Shown here: positions 1 to 19,819 of the stretch, piece by piece | Numbering within the stretch: position 1 is the stretch's first letter | Layout of the letters: the number at the start of each line of letters is the position of its first letter | Origin: Flaccisagitta enflata | Lineage: Eukaryota > Chaetognatha > Sagittoidea > Aphragmophora | NCBI GenBank assembly: GCA_965153355.1 | Contig: OZ231128.1 | Location: forward strand, 25,730,001-25,794,000 | Direction of reading: 5' to 3' | DNA length: 64,000 nucleotides | Notes under the pieces: generated by a model | Databases searched by the model: none | What the model was told of the DNA's origin: nothing | The model's input: the letters and a program-made list of their open reading frames with translations, nothing else | Made by a program: the position numbers and the translations under genes

Positions 1-528
1 ACATTACTGTACTTGTACAGTGGTAATGGTACTCATTGCCCCATCAGATCCCTGGACTAATGAATCAGTGACCGAGTGCCAGGTACTCTGCCACACACGG
101 TGACATACATTACTGGTATTTGTTCAGTGTTAAGCTCATTGAACCAGTAGATTACGGGTGAGCAGGGGCAGGGTCACACGACTCAATAAATGACTTGTTT
201 CATCAGTACTGAAGGAATAAGACATCGCATTGACAAAACGTATCACTGAACGCTGCTGACCTGAAGGCTCACACCACTATACCCATGTGCTGTAAATTGT
301 GGTTTCATTATTGAGTAATGACAATTTAAATAGAGGGGTGAACGCTATTTGTTCAAATTACCGCTACTATCATTTACGCTCGGGATGAACATCCTTAATC
401 AACTGTCCAAAAACCATAATCAAGCCCAAAATTCACGATGTGCGGGCTTTTACGGAGCTCCTAGTGACCCCTGGTCTTTGACCCCAATGTTTTTTCTCTC
501 ATAGGTAGTGTTTGTGCAATTGTGTACT
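1..528. other. Non-coding stretch, nothing recognised
   Basis: I see no exon, RNA gene or tandem repeat here. The missing 5' exons of the SLC6 gene (TM1-TM3) were looked for in this stretch and not found. Confidence 0.5.
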
Positions 529-530
529 TA

Positions 531-678
531 CAGTGGGACCCCGCCTCATCGGTCCCATTGGGACTGAAGATTTTTCACCTTTATCTCTTTACCTTTAAAG
601 AGAGGTGAAATCACATTAAAAACTACCATTTGGGACCTCAAAATATTGACCTTTATTGATGGAGATGGAGTTCCACTG
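531..678. mobile_element. Family E MITE (TA-flanked, CAGTGGGA ends)
   Basis: A 148-bp non-coding element that begins CAGTGGGACC and ends GGAGTTCCACTG, with TA on both sides (529-530 and 679-680). TA duplication and CAGT termini are typical of Tc1/mariner/pogo-derived MITEs. The outer element at 30890-31724 has the same CAGTGGGA start. Superfamily placement is inference from the ends alone. Confidence 0.6.
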
Positions 679-1001
679 TATTTATGTATTTTTTCTCATT
701 GGAATTTGAGTCAAAATCATCCCCTCTACGCCATCTTGGCTCAGAGGCCGGACAAGCTATCAGAAATCGCCCCTGTGACCCAAAGAGAATTCCCTGGGTG
801 AAACTCCATCATCCATGTCAAACCTCAAGTCTCCACTACACTCTCGGTCGAGGCTTCGAGGCTTGGGATGGCCTCGTCGGCATGTGACGACGCTCACGTC
901 GTCTACCAGTTGTCATGCGACAGAGTCCCCTAAAACAGACGGCCGTCGGATCTTTACGTTTACAAAACGACAGAGAAATTCCGATTGTACACCTTCTTTT
1001 T
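679..1001. other. Non-coding stretch, nothing recognised
   Basis: No repeat or exon was recognised between the MITE and the family A copy. Open frames here are short and have no recognisable protein. Confidence 0.4.
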
Positions 1002-1415
1002 AGTCGCGTGCACGCGACTCTACAACCCGCTTTGTCCGTCGGTTGGTCAGTCGGTTGGTCCGTCATACTTTACTTTTTTCATGATTTTGTTTCTTGGACC
1101 TCACTGCTCCTGCCCACGTTGTCTAGTGACCTCAAATATGGCCCCTGCCCACCCACACGCAACTTCGGTAGCCGTGTATTAGGCCCTCGGCCGCCAACAA
1201 GGTCCTAGCCCAAGTAGCAGCCGGTAGCTCTCTAGCTATCTAAAAAATATCTAAAATTTTTTCCAAGTATCTGAATAAGTAGCTAAATTTTTCTCGTCAT
1301 TCCTTAGCACAATATGGCACCAAATAAATGACTGCAAGTAAAGAACAAGGTTTTGTATCCAACAAATATTAAACAAAAATCACAGAGTGACATGAAAGAC
1401 AATAGGAAGAAAACA

Positions 1416-1484
<69 letters not shown>
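1416..1484. repeat. (GT)n followed by (GA)n microsatellite
   Basis: About 26 bases of GT then about 42 bases of GA, inside the 1186-2251 insertion. Confidence 0.9.
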
Positions 1485-1486
<2 letters not shown>

Positions 1487-1579
1487 AAAAAATATACAGG
1501 AGGAACCATTTTAAGAGGTGTGGACGGACAAAAACTTAAAGCACCCCCCCCCTTACAGCTCACATTAATACTTTTTTTT

Positions 1580-1764
1580 AGTTGCGTGCTACACGACTAT
1601 ACACCCCATTTTGTTGGTCTGTTTGTCCTGTAGTCCGTTGGTCCGTCACACTTAACTTTTTTTAGGTTTTTACGGTCTTTGGCCTCACTGCTCCTGCCAA
1701 AAAGATCAATTGACCTCAAATACCGCCCCTGCCCACTCGCACGCAACTGAGGTAGCCGTATAAC
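1580..1764 (+). mobile_element. Family A copy nested in the 8-bp-TSD insertion
   Basis: It has the hairpin start AGTTGCGTGCTACACGACT, a GTCC/GTTGGTCC core, then the 'gcccctgcccact' block and 'cgcacgcaactgaggtagccgta' type end. The stem is a mix of the A1 and A2 types. It lies inside the 1186-2251 insertion, which itself interrupts another family A copy. Confidence 0.65.
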
Positions 1765-2265
1765 ATACGGCGTATATATATTCTGGGCAGTGGCTTATAC
1801 CTTACGTAAAAACAAATTTTTTCATACAGGATTTTTTTTAGATTCCTCTTAAAATTGCCATAATTGACCTTTGTATACTAAAATTTAAGCGTTTTTGAAA
1901 CCCTCCAAGAATGGGAAAAATCAAAGATTTTGAAAGGTTCTTAATGGAATTTCAAAAATTGCCTTGATGAAAAAAATTGTATTCATCTAAAGTATAAACC
2001 ATTACCCAGAGTAACTAAATTTGAGCAATGGTGTGGGCTGTAGGGGGGGGGTGCTACAGTTTTGGTCCCTCCCCACCTCTTACAACCGTTGCCTCTGTAT
2101 TTATCAGTCATTAAACAGAAGCACGAGTATCTAAAAGAAATAGTCAGAAGTATCTAAATTAGTAGCTGGTAGGTAAACGCCTTTTTTGGTAGCTAAGCAC
2201 TCCTCTGTAGTAGCTAAATTTAGCTACCTAGTAGCTAAGTTGGCTGCCGAGATTAGGCCTTGTTC

Positions 2266-2650
2266 ATTTTATTAATCAGCCTTATCGATCCTATCCGCGT
2301 AAGGCTACTTTGAATGCAAAACGATTATGATTATTTCAAAATACGGAAAAGTTCATCATTGTTTTGATTATGATAAAGAGAAATCTTACTTCAGTTTATG
2401 CTCTGACTCCAACTGACTGTATGCCGAACTAACGTCAAAGCAATGAAGCATGTATCTGTAGACCGCAATATGCAAATTATAGTTGAATTGCTGACCTCAA
2501 CTGCTATGCTTCTTTCGTCTTTGACGCATTGCTCCCTTTACTCTCGAGTAAGCTTACCCGTACCTCTTCCATTACCTGCCGAGATCTTCGGCGTTGCCCT
2601 AGAAAAGGAAGTAAACATTGTTGCCTTATGCATATTCAACAGCTTTCTAG
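2266..2650. other. Sequence just upstream of the first visible SLC6 exon
   Basis: I looked here for an exon encoding extracellular loop 2 or TM3 with an outgoing phase that fits the exon at 2651. One possible donor (GTAAGC near 2546) has an in-frame stop close upstream in the needed frame, so no exon is called. Read as intron or flank. Confidence 0.4.
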
Positions 2651-10996
<8,346 letters not shown>

Positions 10997-11206
10997 CTTG
11001 CCAAACTTTAGGCAAAATTAGTACGTAGCTTTGCCCTGGTCGTGTTTAGTTAGGCACATGTCTTGATGCTTTTTCTCGGATCTCGAAAACAACAATTTCC
11101 GTCTTAACCATTTTCAACGTTTCAAAGTATGTTAGGATATGTTGGGAAAGGGAAGCTTAGGGAATGGAAAAATTAAAAAAGAGAGTAATATGCAAATAAG
11201 CAAACA

Positions 11207-11212
11207 AATAAA
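11207..11212 (+). promoter_or_regulatory. Candidate poly(A) signal AATAAA for the SLC6 gene
   Basis: The first AATAAA after the stop codon, 211 bases downstream, in A-rich DNA. Not verifiable without transcripts. Confidence 0.4.
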
Positions 11213-11854
11213 CATAAAACAGAAGCATTAAGAATTCGTTGGAAACTATGTTGTCGTTCAAATCAAGACCAAATACATCTCTATCGGGCTGTACGATATG
11301 CAATTATCATATTGTGTAAATGTTGTTCGTTCCATATTCACTATTTTAATCTTATTCACAGTTTGTACTCCCGTATTGTGAATTTAACGCGTGCTAAAGT
11401 GATACATAACATATTTATGTATAGTATACATAACATAAAACGTATTTATTTAAAAGAATGCAATTGCAATTTTCTTTCATCGATCAATGATCTAGTCAAG
11501 TCACCGAATTTATGTTATTGCAGGTATCCAAACATAATATTGCTACATACACGTAGTCTTTAACCTCAGTAGTTAAAGAATAAGAATGGGGTAACCTACG
11601 ATGCGTCCTCTATGAGTTGTTATGGAGATGCGAGGAAGCATCTTGCGAAACAAGAAAATCAGAAATTTGTCAGGAAACCAATTACGCAGGACATTCATGG
11701 CGCGGATCTGCAGTGCAACTTATCATATAGAAGTCACTGCTCCAATATTAAAAAGAAAATGAAAATCTGCAGTTTCTGCACATGCGCAGATGCAATGATA
11801 CAGCAAAGTATTAGATAAGGATATCACTCGCGTGCATTTTCAAGATATGCTAGC

Positions 11855-11899
<45 letters not shown>

Positions 11900-12166
11900 C
11901 TACCAGTCGATGTCGGTAGCGGGGAATGAAAGAGCGACTTGTTGCTCCTTGTGCAGCTGTTATTGCCTTTGCTGCTGCCTTTTGCCGCTGCATTTACAGC
12001 TGCAACCACCATTCAGTGTCATTTGCGATTTAGTTATCGTTTTGACTGCGCTCAGCGGCGAAATCAAAGCTGGGCCTTTGACTTTTCACTTTCCGTCGAT
12101 ATCATTTTACTGTTGCACTCATATTTTTTTCTCCAATTCGACTTTTTTTGGTCTGTTTTCCTTCTT
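11213..12166. other. Intergenic, no gene recognised
   Basis: AT-rich DNA with a (CT)n tract at 11859-11893. Short open frames (for example 11832-12299) cross the CT tract and the family B copy and have no recognisable protein. Confidence 0.5.
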
Positions 12167-12655
12167 GGGCAGCGGCCCCGAAGGGGTCAATGACTTATGC
12201 TTCACACAAGGGAATTTTCTCCTTCCCTCCTTCACTCAAATCTTAGCCTTAAGGCCCAAATCCCAGTCTCGAGGCCTAAATCCTAGTCTCAAGACCTAAA
12301 TCCCAACCTTGAGGATCAAATCCCATCCTTAAGGCTCAAATCCCATCCTCGACCCTAAATGCCACCCGAGGCCCAAATCCTAGCCTTAAGGGGGGATTTG
12401 AACCTTTCAAATGGGATTTGAGCCTCAAGGCTGGGATTTAGGCCTTGGGAATGGGGTTTGGGCCTCGAGACTGGGCCTTAAGGTTAGGATTTGAGGTGGG
12501 GGCGTGCGGAGGAGGGGAAGGAGAAAATTCCTGTGTGAAGGCAGAGGTTATTGACCCCCTTTGGGGCCGCTGCCTTGCTCCCCTATCAATTTCAAGCACA
12601 ACCTACATTTAAATTTAAATATAAGCAGGGCACGGGCACCGCTGACCATCTAAAC
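12167..12655 (+). mobile_element. Family B copy
   Basis: Left arm GGGCAGCGGCCCC at 12167; right arm ends GGGGCCGCTGCC at 12574. Internal units like 'aggcccaaatcc(c/t)agcctt' are on one strand in the left half and inverted in the right half, so the interior is itself a large inverted repeat. The tail to 12655 carries 'agcagggcacgggcaccgctgaccatc'. Confidence 0.8.
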
Positions 12656-12672
12656 TGCGACTTTTTCTTTTT

Positions 12673-12815
12673 AGTTGGGGACACACAACTCTATAAGAGG
12701 CTTTGTCCGTCTGTCCTTCCGTCCGTCCGTCCGTCAGCACAAGTCGAAAAGTGGGAATACGCGCATTTCCGCCCCTGCCCACCCGTCCGCAACTGATGGC
12801 CGTGACGGCCTTATT
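12673..12815 (+). mobile_element. Family A2 copy, short form
   Basis: Hairpin AGTTGGGGACACACAACT at 12673, 'ctataagaggctttgtccgtc', short (GTCC)n, 'gcccctgcccacccgtccgcaac' end and GATGGCCGTG. It lies just after the family B tail. Confidence 0.75.
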
Positions 12816-13334
12816 TTCTAAGAGGCTGTTTTTGACCGGCCGTCGATTTGTTCACTCGACCGATTGTCCGTCCATCGGTGCGTGATGCTATAGTTGTAAA
12901 AATGCGGACAGGGGCATTTCTACTCATGCCCTCCCGTTATCACGGGTGTTTTGCCTTGTATGTTTCTATCTTGAGACGGTTGTTCTGTTTCTTAATCGTA
13001 CTCAGTGTTTTCCATCGTTTTCTATAAATTCATTATTTCTGTCGAAACCATCTTGCTTGCTTTCTCATGTGCGGGCATCTGCAAAGATGCATCCACTTTG
13101 GAAGAGTTTTGCTCCTATTTTTTTAGCTACTGATCTAAGATTAGCCGAATTTGAAAGAACTTAACGCCCACAAATGGTTATTGTTTCTGTATTTTTCTGG
13201 CTACAACTGACTGACAACTGAGTTTATATGTATTGTCATAGTTCACTGGCACTTATGATAATAATCGAAATTAAAAATCAGACTATGTCCATGATCCTCT
13301 TTTGCGTTAAGTTTCAAAGCAAATGCCTAACATT
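12816..13334. other. Intergenic, decayed repeat fragments only
   Basis: A short GTCC-type stretch near 12850-12885 looks like another decayed family A core. Otherwise nothing is recognised. Confidence 0.4.
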
Positions 13335-13450
13335 TTCAGAAGCGGACTCGCAACCGTATGAGAGGTTTTGTCCATCCGTCCGTCCACTTGTTGGTTCCAT
13401 CCTTGATGCTCAAATCAAGAAGTGTCAAATTGCGCATTTGAGGTGCTAAA
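13335..13450 (+). mobile_element. Truncated family A2-like copy
   Basis: 'gcggactcgcaaccgtatgagaggttttgtccatccgtccgtcc' is the hairpin-side half of A2. The far end is missing. Confidence 0.5.
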
Positions 13451-13526
13451 GTTGTGAGTATATAGTTCTTTATTTCATCAACAGGAGGCGATAGTGCATT
13501 CTTCCATACATCATTCAATAACTACT

Positions 13527-13964
13527 CTAAGATTGTTCAGTTGGGATCGACGCAAGGTGACTAACAATGGAGTTGTAAGAAAATTTTGCTGAGGCTTGAA
13601 ACTTTGCCTTAGCAATCGCAAAAATCTCGTAAATAGATTTAAAACCGTGCTCAATTCGAATATGGCGTATACTCTGCCCAACACCAAATGAAAAAATATA
13701 GCGGATGGCATTGTTGATTGCAACATGACATCTTCGCATGTCAGCCGCATTAAATTCTCGCACTGCACAGGCATAGGTAATGATTGGCACGCAATTGGTG
13801 TAAAGAAGCTTCATCAAGATAGTACTGTGAGAGTGTGTGTGGGTGTGGAGAAAGCGGTGGGGAGGGGACATGACCTCTGCCCCAACGATATCACGTTTGA
13901 CTTGTTCTGTACGAATATTCACTTTAAAATCAAACAAACATTTTAACCGAATAATGTCTCTCAA
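13527..13964 (-). pseudogene. Non-LTR retrotransposon reverse transcriptase C-terminal fragment
   Basis: On the - strand an open frame ends ...SIPTEQS and a stop. Its core, LLYTNCVPIITYACAVREF followed by NNAIRYIFSFG, is typical of the thumb/C-terminal side of non-LTR (LINE) reverse transcriptases (L....CVPI..YG......N.A.R..FG). The catalytic YxDD region is not present. The segment before it (about 13820-13870) is a CA/CACACCC-like low-complexity run that breaks the similarity. A dead 5'-truncated LINE copy is the likely origin; the clade cannot be set. Confidence 0.7.
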
Positions 13965-14784
13965 ACGCCGGTAACTCGATATATTTCACATAAAAACCAA
14001 TATCTGTTCCACGTTCGCTGGATTCAAGTGACTCCAAACAGTAAATAATTGCGGTTTATTCTCTCCAAAAGAAAATAAACGGCATTTACAAGAAAATGTC
14101 AAACTGTCAAAATAGATCTCCTTTTTGTGTCACTACAAAAAAAAAAATCAAGGCCAACACCTAGAAGTCGCGTGCATGCAGTCAATCTGTAATTGATCAA
14201 ATTGAGATACAGCATTTCATAAGTCTTTTTATCATTTTCAAAATTTCATATACCCTATATATTTTTTTAAGAAATCTCAACAATTTTCGACATTCTTTGA
14301 CTCTTTTCAACACTTTTGGACGTAATTATGACTCAAAACGTTAAAAAAAGACTTTGTGACCAATTGACAGACCAACTGACAGACGAACTGAAAGACCAAC
14401 CAACAGAGAGATCGACAGACTGACTAATGGACCGACCAAAATGGACCTATGAAGTCGCGTTGCACGCAACTAGAAAACCAAGGCAGGTTGCTCGGCCACT
14501 AGGCCACTTGAGTCGCGTGTGGACGGACTTACAGACGAACGGACGAACCGACTGACTGACACAGCGGGTTACAAAGTCGCAAAAGATTCAAACAAGAATA
14601 CAATGAAGACAGAATTTCTTTCCGATCCTCGGATTCCGCGGAAAAAAGGAATTTGATCGATTTCTGGTGGTTTTGAAAGTCTGGACATCTGAAACATTTA
14701 CAGATGATTTCTGTTAAGTAATATTTAATGTGTGTGCAGTTGATCCTAAAGACGGACTAACTTGAGACCAAACGCTAGCTTGGC
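13965..14784. other. Intergenic with decayed family A hairpin ends
   Basis: Two or three family A fragments on the - strand: 'gaagtcgcgttgcacgcaact' near 14452 preceded by GACC/GACAGACC repeats (14361-14450), and 'gagtcgcgtg' near 14510 with 'gacggacttacagacgaac'. No coding exon seen. Confidence 0.5.
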
Positions 14785-14901
14785 CATCATCATCATCGTC
14801 ATCTACTATCATTATCATAATCATTATCATCATCATCATTGTCGTCATCTGCCATCATCATCATCATCAGCATCAGCTTCAGCAACATCAGCATCCGCAT
14901 T

Positions 14902-14970
<69 letters not shown>

Positions 14971-15052
14971 GTCATCGTCATCATCATCATCATCATCATC
15001 ATCAGCCTCATCATCATCATCATTATCACCATCATCATCATCATCATCCACA
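14785..15052. repeat. (ATC)n microsatellite
   Basis: About 260 bases of imperfect ATC/CAT repeats with GTC and AGC variants. It produces poly-Ser, poly-Ile, poly-Met and poly-Asp open frames. Confidence 0.95.
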
Positions 15053-15191
15053 GGAGCAGCTTCAAGGCTGTTGTACTTGTGCACATGTTTGTGTATCGGT
15101 ATCCAGCCCTGGTAACGTCCAAACTTGCCCCCATTACGAGAGGTCGAATCTTGATACGTATGAAAACGTCATGTCCCCGTGAAAAAGCTTA

Positions 15192-15194
<3 letters not shown>

Positions 15195-15246
<52 letters not shown>
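15195..15246. repeat. (CT)n microsatellite
   Basis: About 52 bases of pure CT. Confidence 0.9.
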
Positions 15247-15253
<7 letters not shown>

Positions 15254-15435
15254 AGATCAGTTCAAAGTTCAACCCAGTGAAATCTGTCGTCATCTCCGAT
15301 TTCCCATTCCCACTCTGTTCCGTCTTTTGACCACCATCATCGCTGTTGTTTTCGTTCTTTCTTACTCCATCGCATATGATTATTGTTTTTCTGCGTCGTT
15401 AAGTCTTCTTCGACTATCAACATTATCATCTTTTT

Positions 15436-15449
15436 CGTCGTCGTCTTCA

Positions 15450-15505
<56 letters not shown>
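15436..15505. repeat. (GTC)n microsatellite
   Basis: About 70 bases of GTC/TCG, flanked by TCATC-rich DNA. Confidence 0.9.
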
Positions 15506-15817
15506 TATTTCGCCGTTTCCCATTATCTCATCATCGGTATCTGCATCGTTACCAGCCGTTGCCTACCAACGGCCTCTCTCCGTTGTCAAATCCGATGTCT
15601 CGGATTAAATATACTTTTTCTTGTGTCTTACAATTACATCGATCTGCCGAGTTGACCCTCTGCACGTCGTCTTCATTTACATAACAAGATGAACTACAGA
15701 CAGAAGGAGATTAAAGACTATCCATTGACCTGTTAGCGGTTGACCTGTCATAGCGGTTTTTGTATGTTTCATGTGAGAGAACACTCTGGTTACAAAAATA
15801 AAACTTTGCCACTTTTT

Positions 15818-16030
15818 GGTTGCGGACACGCAACTCTATATGAGGCTTTGTCTGTCCGTCAGTCCGTCGGTCCGTCAGCATGTGTCGAAAAGAGGAAAAA
15901 CGAGCGCTTAAGAAGTTTTTTGAGTATGTGTATATGTTGGGAATGGGGTTGGGTGGGGCATTGGGTGTGGACGGGAGTTGGCCACCCCTGCCCATCCTTC
16001 CGCAACGATATTGTGACCCTGCGTCACTTG
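15818..16030 (+). mobile_element. Family A2 copy
   Basis: Hairpin GGTTGCGGACACGCAACT at 15818-15835, 'ctatatgaggctttgtctgtcc', core, G-rich middle, and the 'ccctgcccatccttccgcaacgatattg' end. Closely resembles the copy at 10615, including the GGGGTTGGG-rich middle. Confidence 0.8.
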
Positions 16031-16128
16031 TTAGTTTTAAGTATCATTCTTGACTCATTCTAAGTGTACTTCGTCGTGCTCTCCCACTGACACTTGGCCG
16101 TCTTGATGTATTTGACATTCACCTTTAT

Positions 16129-16156
16129 TCCTTCCTTCCTTCCTTCCTTCCTTCCT
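16129..16156. repeat. (CTTC)n microsatellite
   Basis: Short CTTC tetranucleotide tract. Confidence 0.8.
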
Positions 16157-16415
16157 ACTTACTCCACTTCTCTTGTTGAAATCGCAGCCTACACGTTATC
16201 TCCTCCTACCAGCAAAATGTATTTAACACCCACCTTACCCACTCAAGTCGCTCTCAGACATGATTATTCAATATTCATTCAACTGTATAGACTCGCCCTT
16301 GACTTTTTTGTTGGTCGGAAAACACTTTCGTGATCGGTATTAAGTGCAAACTTAAGAAAAAACATGTAGAGAAATCGACACCGCTATCATAACATGAGAG
16401 ACAACTTTCTCATCC

Positions 16416-16511
16416 CGTTTTTGTTTTTGTTTTTGTTTTTGTTTTTGTTTTTGTTTTTGTTTTTGTTTTTGTTTTTGTTTTTGTTTTTGTTTTTGTTTTT
16501 GTTTTTGTTTT
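16416..16511. repeat. (GTTTTT)n hexanucleotide tract
   Basis: About 16 nearly perfect copies of GTTTTT. Confidence 0.95.
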
Positions 16512-16601
16512 AGTAAAACGCCTTTCTCGGTAGTTCTTATTTCTTTCTTTTTTGGTGTACACAGTCAGTCTGTCCGTCCAGCCGTTGGTTCAGTTTTACT
16601 C

Positions 16602-16641
16602 TCTGTCTATCTGTCTGTCTGTCTGTCTGCCTGCCTCTCTT

Positions 16642-16723
<82 letters not shown>

Positions 16724-16740
16724 ACTCTCTCTCTCACTCT
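16602..16740. repeat. (CTGT)n then (CT)n microsatellite
   Basis: CTGT/CTGC units at 16602-16635 pass into about 100 bases of CT. Confidence 0.95.
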
Positions 16741-16744
16741 CATC

Positions 16745-18737
16745 AGGTAAAGCGAGATCCTGCAGTTGATCAGCAATTGGCAGTATATCGGGAATCAATG
16801 CAATGTCTGCCTTTCCGGCTTTTTAGTTTTTTGTAATTTTGGGAATTTAAGTCGCGCGCAAAAAAAAAAGGAATCAAATCATCGCGTAATCAATCGAATG
16901 TTGTTTTTCTTTTTTCTTTTGTTCTATCAGCTGGTATTTTTTAGGTTTACAAACAGATGAGTAGGGATACAGTTCTCTGCCGCAGTTTTGGCATTTTTAA
17001 ACATTTGGGAATGAATATCCAGTCCCTCCGTCACCTTAACTGCTTCTTGATCTTACGAGAAATGTTAATTTTTTACATGTTGGTCCTCAAATAACGGGTG
17101 GTCTTTAAAAAGGTAGCTTTTAATTTTTTTAATATTACTTTCAAAATTCCTCCTAAATAAAAATTCTTTTTTAAATACCTAGATATGATCGTGGCCTACA
17201 TGTTTTATTATGAACATTTTTTATGAGGATCAATATTTTTCATTCTATCTTTAAAAAACTGAATTGAATTAGGGACCACTTAAAGAATATTGTTCAAATT
17301 TGACTAAAAATCAATGATTTTAACCAAATTCACTTTTAAATAAGAAAAGTTGAATAAAAGTGGGTTTAAGGATATTGTAAAAACCAAAACTTTTTAACAA
17401 AAAAACCAAATGTACATCTAAAACACTAAAAATAATTAATTTTCATTTTCAGTTATAAACAGGCAATAATGCTCCAAAAAAATTATTTTGGTTTATCATA
17501 GATAATTTGAATTCATATATTTTGATCATATATATAAATTAAGAGATTCATCATTTCAAATATTCACATAATGTACAATTAAAAATAGTTTTTCGTGCGA
17601 GAAATGTTAATTTCTTACATGTTGGTCCTCCGGTACAATTAATCTGTGGCCTATCTGACTCATGAGTCAAAAATCACAAATTAGTGGCAATCAGTTATCT
17701 TTGTGACCCCACAAAAAATGCGATACTCCTACCCCCAGCAGTTATGTTTAAGATCCAAAACGTAGAACAGTCAAGCTTGGATATATTGCAACTGGCTATT
17801 TAAGTTTTTTGATAAGCAGATCTTTATAAATTGAGGAGAGCAGAGCAGAGCAAATTGGATGGACCTATTAAGACGCAGTGATGCCTTAAAGTGTAGAACT
17901 AATGATTGGATGGCGAAATTCAGATTTGGGCAATCTTTCTTCTCAACTTAATTCTCAGTCTGTTTGACAGTCGGCTCAAATTTTCTACGCATCATCAAAT
18001 ACCTTTCGCTCTGTAAAATGAATCCATCTGATTCAGTACTAAAACCTTGTTAAAACTTCATCGGACACAATGGAAGTAGTTTTTGACACAACGTTAAGAT
18101 GACGTAAGTGGGTGGTCATTGGTCAAGACTATGAACAGGTTCTATTGGCGATAGCGTGGGAGGGGGGGGATCTCTGGTATGGGGAAGATGACGCTGGTCA
18201 ACATGCAACAATGGCAGTCACACTCCTACACAATCACCCTCATTCAATTTCAATCCTATTTTGAGGAGCTAATTGCCACAGGACGCAGGAATATTTACTA
18301 TTGTAGAAATATTTTGATGTCATGCTGCTATCCCTAACAGAACACAATCACCCTCAACCAGTATTCTTTGTGAATTGACTTTAAGTATGAATTAACACAC
18401 AATTGACTAAATAATTGACACAACCATTCCCCGTTAAGACTCAAGCACTAACAAAACTCAGTCTTTCACGCGCCCTCAATCAAATGCAATTATCAAATTT
18501 GGGACCCGAAATAAAGTAACATCTAACACCAAGTATTGCACAACTAACCCTCAAAAGCGCTCAACAAAAGTAAGACTTCTGTCCGTGACTCAGCACAAAG
18601 TAATGTTCCTACCCCCAACGGGATGCAATCAAGCCTCTTATGTCACCTCATTCGATCGACGCGAAAACTTGTCTTAGCTTCATGACGTCAGCATGTGAAA
18701 AAAAAACTATCACGATTTTGGCGACAATTAAGTATCC
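16745..18737. other. Intergenic AT-rich DNA, no gene recognised
   Basis: About 2 kb without a supported exon. A segment like 'gcgagaaatgttaatttcttacatgttggtcctc' occurs twice in direct orientation (near 17055 and 17599). A phrase like 'acacaatcaccctca' recurs around 18220-18360. An AG acceptor-like site at 16744 followed by a short open frame was considered and not called. Confidence 0.5.
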
Positions 18738-18827
18738 AAGATGTTGACAACGACAACGACAAAAACGACAACGAGAAAAACGACAACGGCGCAGAGCTCT
18801 TACAAAGTCGGTGACGACGAAGACGAA

Positions 18828-18868
<41 letters not shown>
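18738..18868. repeat. (AAC/ACG) and (GAC)n microsatellite
   Basis: ACAACGACAACG-type units followed by about 50 bases of GAC. Confidence 0.85.
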
Positions 18869-18869
<1 letters not shown>

Positions 18870-19699
18870 TTATATTGCGAAAGCCTCCGTGGGGGTTTAT
18901 TTGCTGCGTTTCTGGTCTTCGAGATCGACCCAGTCATCGAAAATTTTTGAAGGGGGGACTTTTTGGTACCCCCAACAAAGTCAAAGACGGAAAACCAGTC
19001 ATTCAACTCATTTGAATGCGGGGGTCGAATTATACTCGTTGAAACAGAAAGATGAAGGCTTTTGGTTTTATATGTGTTTGCGTTGTAGAAGTGACAGCAA
19101 GGCCGGATATGTGTAAATGACTGCATGCCCCTTGGTCGCGTAAGGCCAAGCAGCGGCAGTAATGACCAAGGCCTAGCCTAGATAATGCCTAGGCCAGTAT
19201 AGATTATAGAATGGAACAATGATGGAACCGATTGACCAACTGACCCAAAAAGCGGATCTTTGCATTCAAAACATTCAAAACTTCAAACTTGGATCAGAAA
19301 AAAAGATGCACCTATCATAAATTCGAAAGTTTTCAAAAAAATCTTAATCAATTTAGACCAATCCCAGGTCTTTATCTCAACGACTCAACGACTCAGGCTG
19401 AAGCTCTGCAAACAGTAAGAATGTTTTGCTAAAGTGTGCCTTTTTTATAGAGATTGCGAAACTCAAATGGGCAATGTTTTCATTCAAACTAAACCCATAT
19501 TTAGACAAAATAGGATAGCAATACCAGATTGAAGACAAATCAATTTACTTTTTCCAGAATTTTTTAGTTTTTTTTTCTACGATTTATAAGCTATATGAGT
19601 TTTTTTTTTCATCTAAGTGGTAGAGCCCCATATAAACGCGTGCTAAATGTACTTGTGTGGGGGGGTGGAATTTGTCTATCCGTTCGTCCCATTTTTGCC
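18869..19699. other. Intergenic, nothing recognised
   Basis: No exon, RNA gene or mobile-element end identified. Confidence 0.4.

Positions 19700-19819
<120 letters not shown>

Larger units (their letters stand above)
1186..2251. mobile_element. Insertion with 8-bp target duplication ATTAGGCC
   Basis: The insertion has imperfect inverted ends: CTCGGCCGCCAAC on the left and GTTGGCTGCCGAG on the right. It is flanked by a perfect 8-bp direct repeat ATTAGGCC (1178-1185 and 2252-2259). It carries TAGCTA-rich subterminal DNA, a GT/GA microsatellite and a second family A copy, and has no coding capacity. Eight-base duplications fit hAT and a few other DNA transposon groups; the ends are not classic hAT, so the superfamily is open. 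Confidence 0.7.
1002..2265 (+). mobile_element. Family A1 element, split by a later insertion
   Basis: It starts with the perfect 18-bp palindrome AGTCGCGTGCACGCGACT (1002-1019). Then come a GTCC/GGTC-rich core, 'cacttt' T-rich DNA and the 'gcccctgcccaccc' block. The usual end (GTGTAT..GGCCTTGTT) is interrupted: it runs to 1185, is broken by a 1066-bp insertion, and resumes at 2252-2265. Confidence 0.75.

Noticed and set aside
2443-2560. An SLC6 exon upstream of 2651 using a GTAAGC donor near 2546
   Set aside because: In the phase needed to join the next exon there is an in-frame TGA close to the donor, and no SLC6 motif.
16745-16828. Terminal exon after the CT tract (acceptor-like CATCAG)
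   Set aside because: The CT microsatellite mimics a pyrimidine tract; the 27-codon frame has no match to any family I know and no partner exon.
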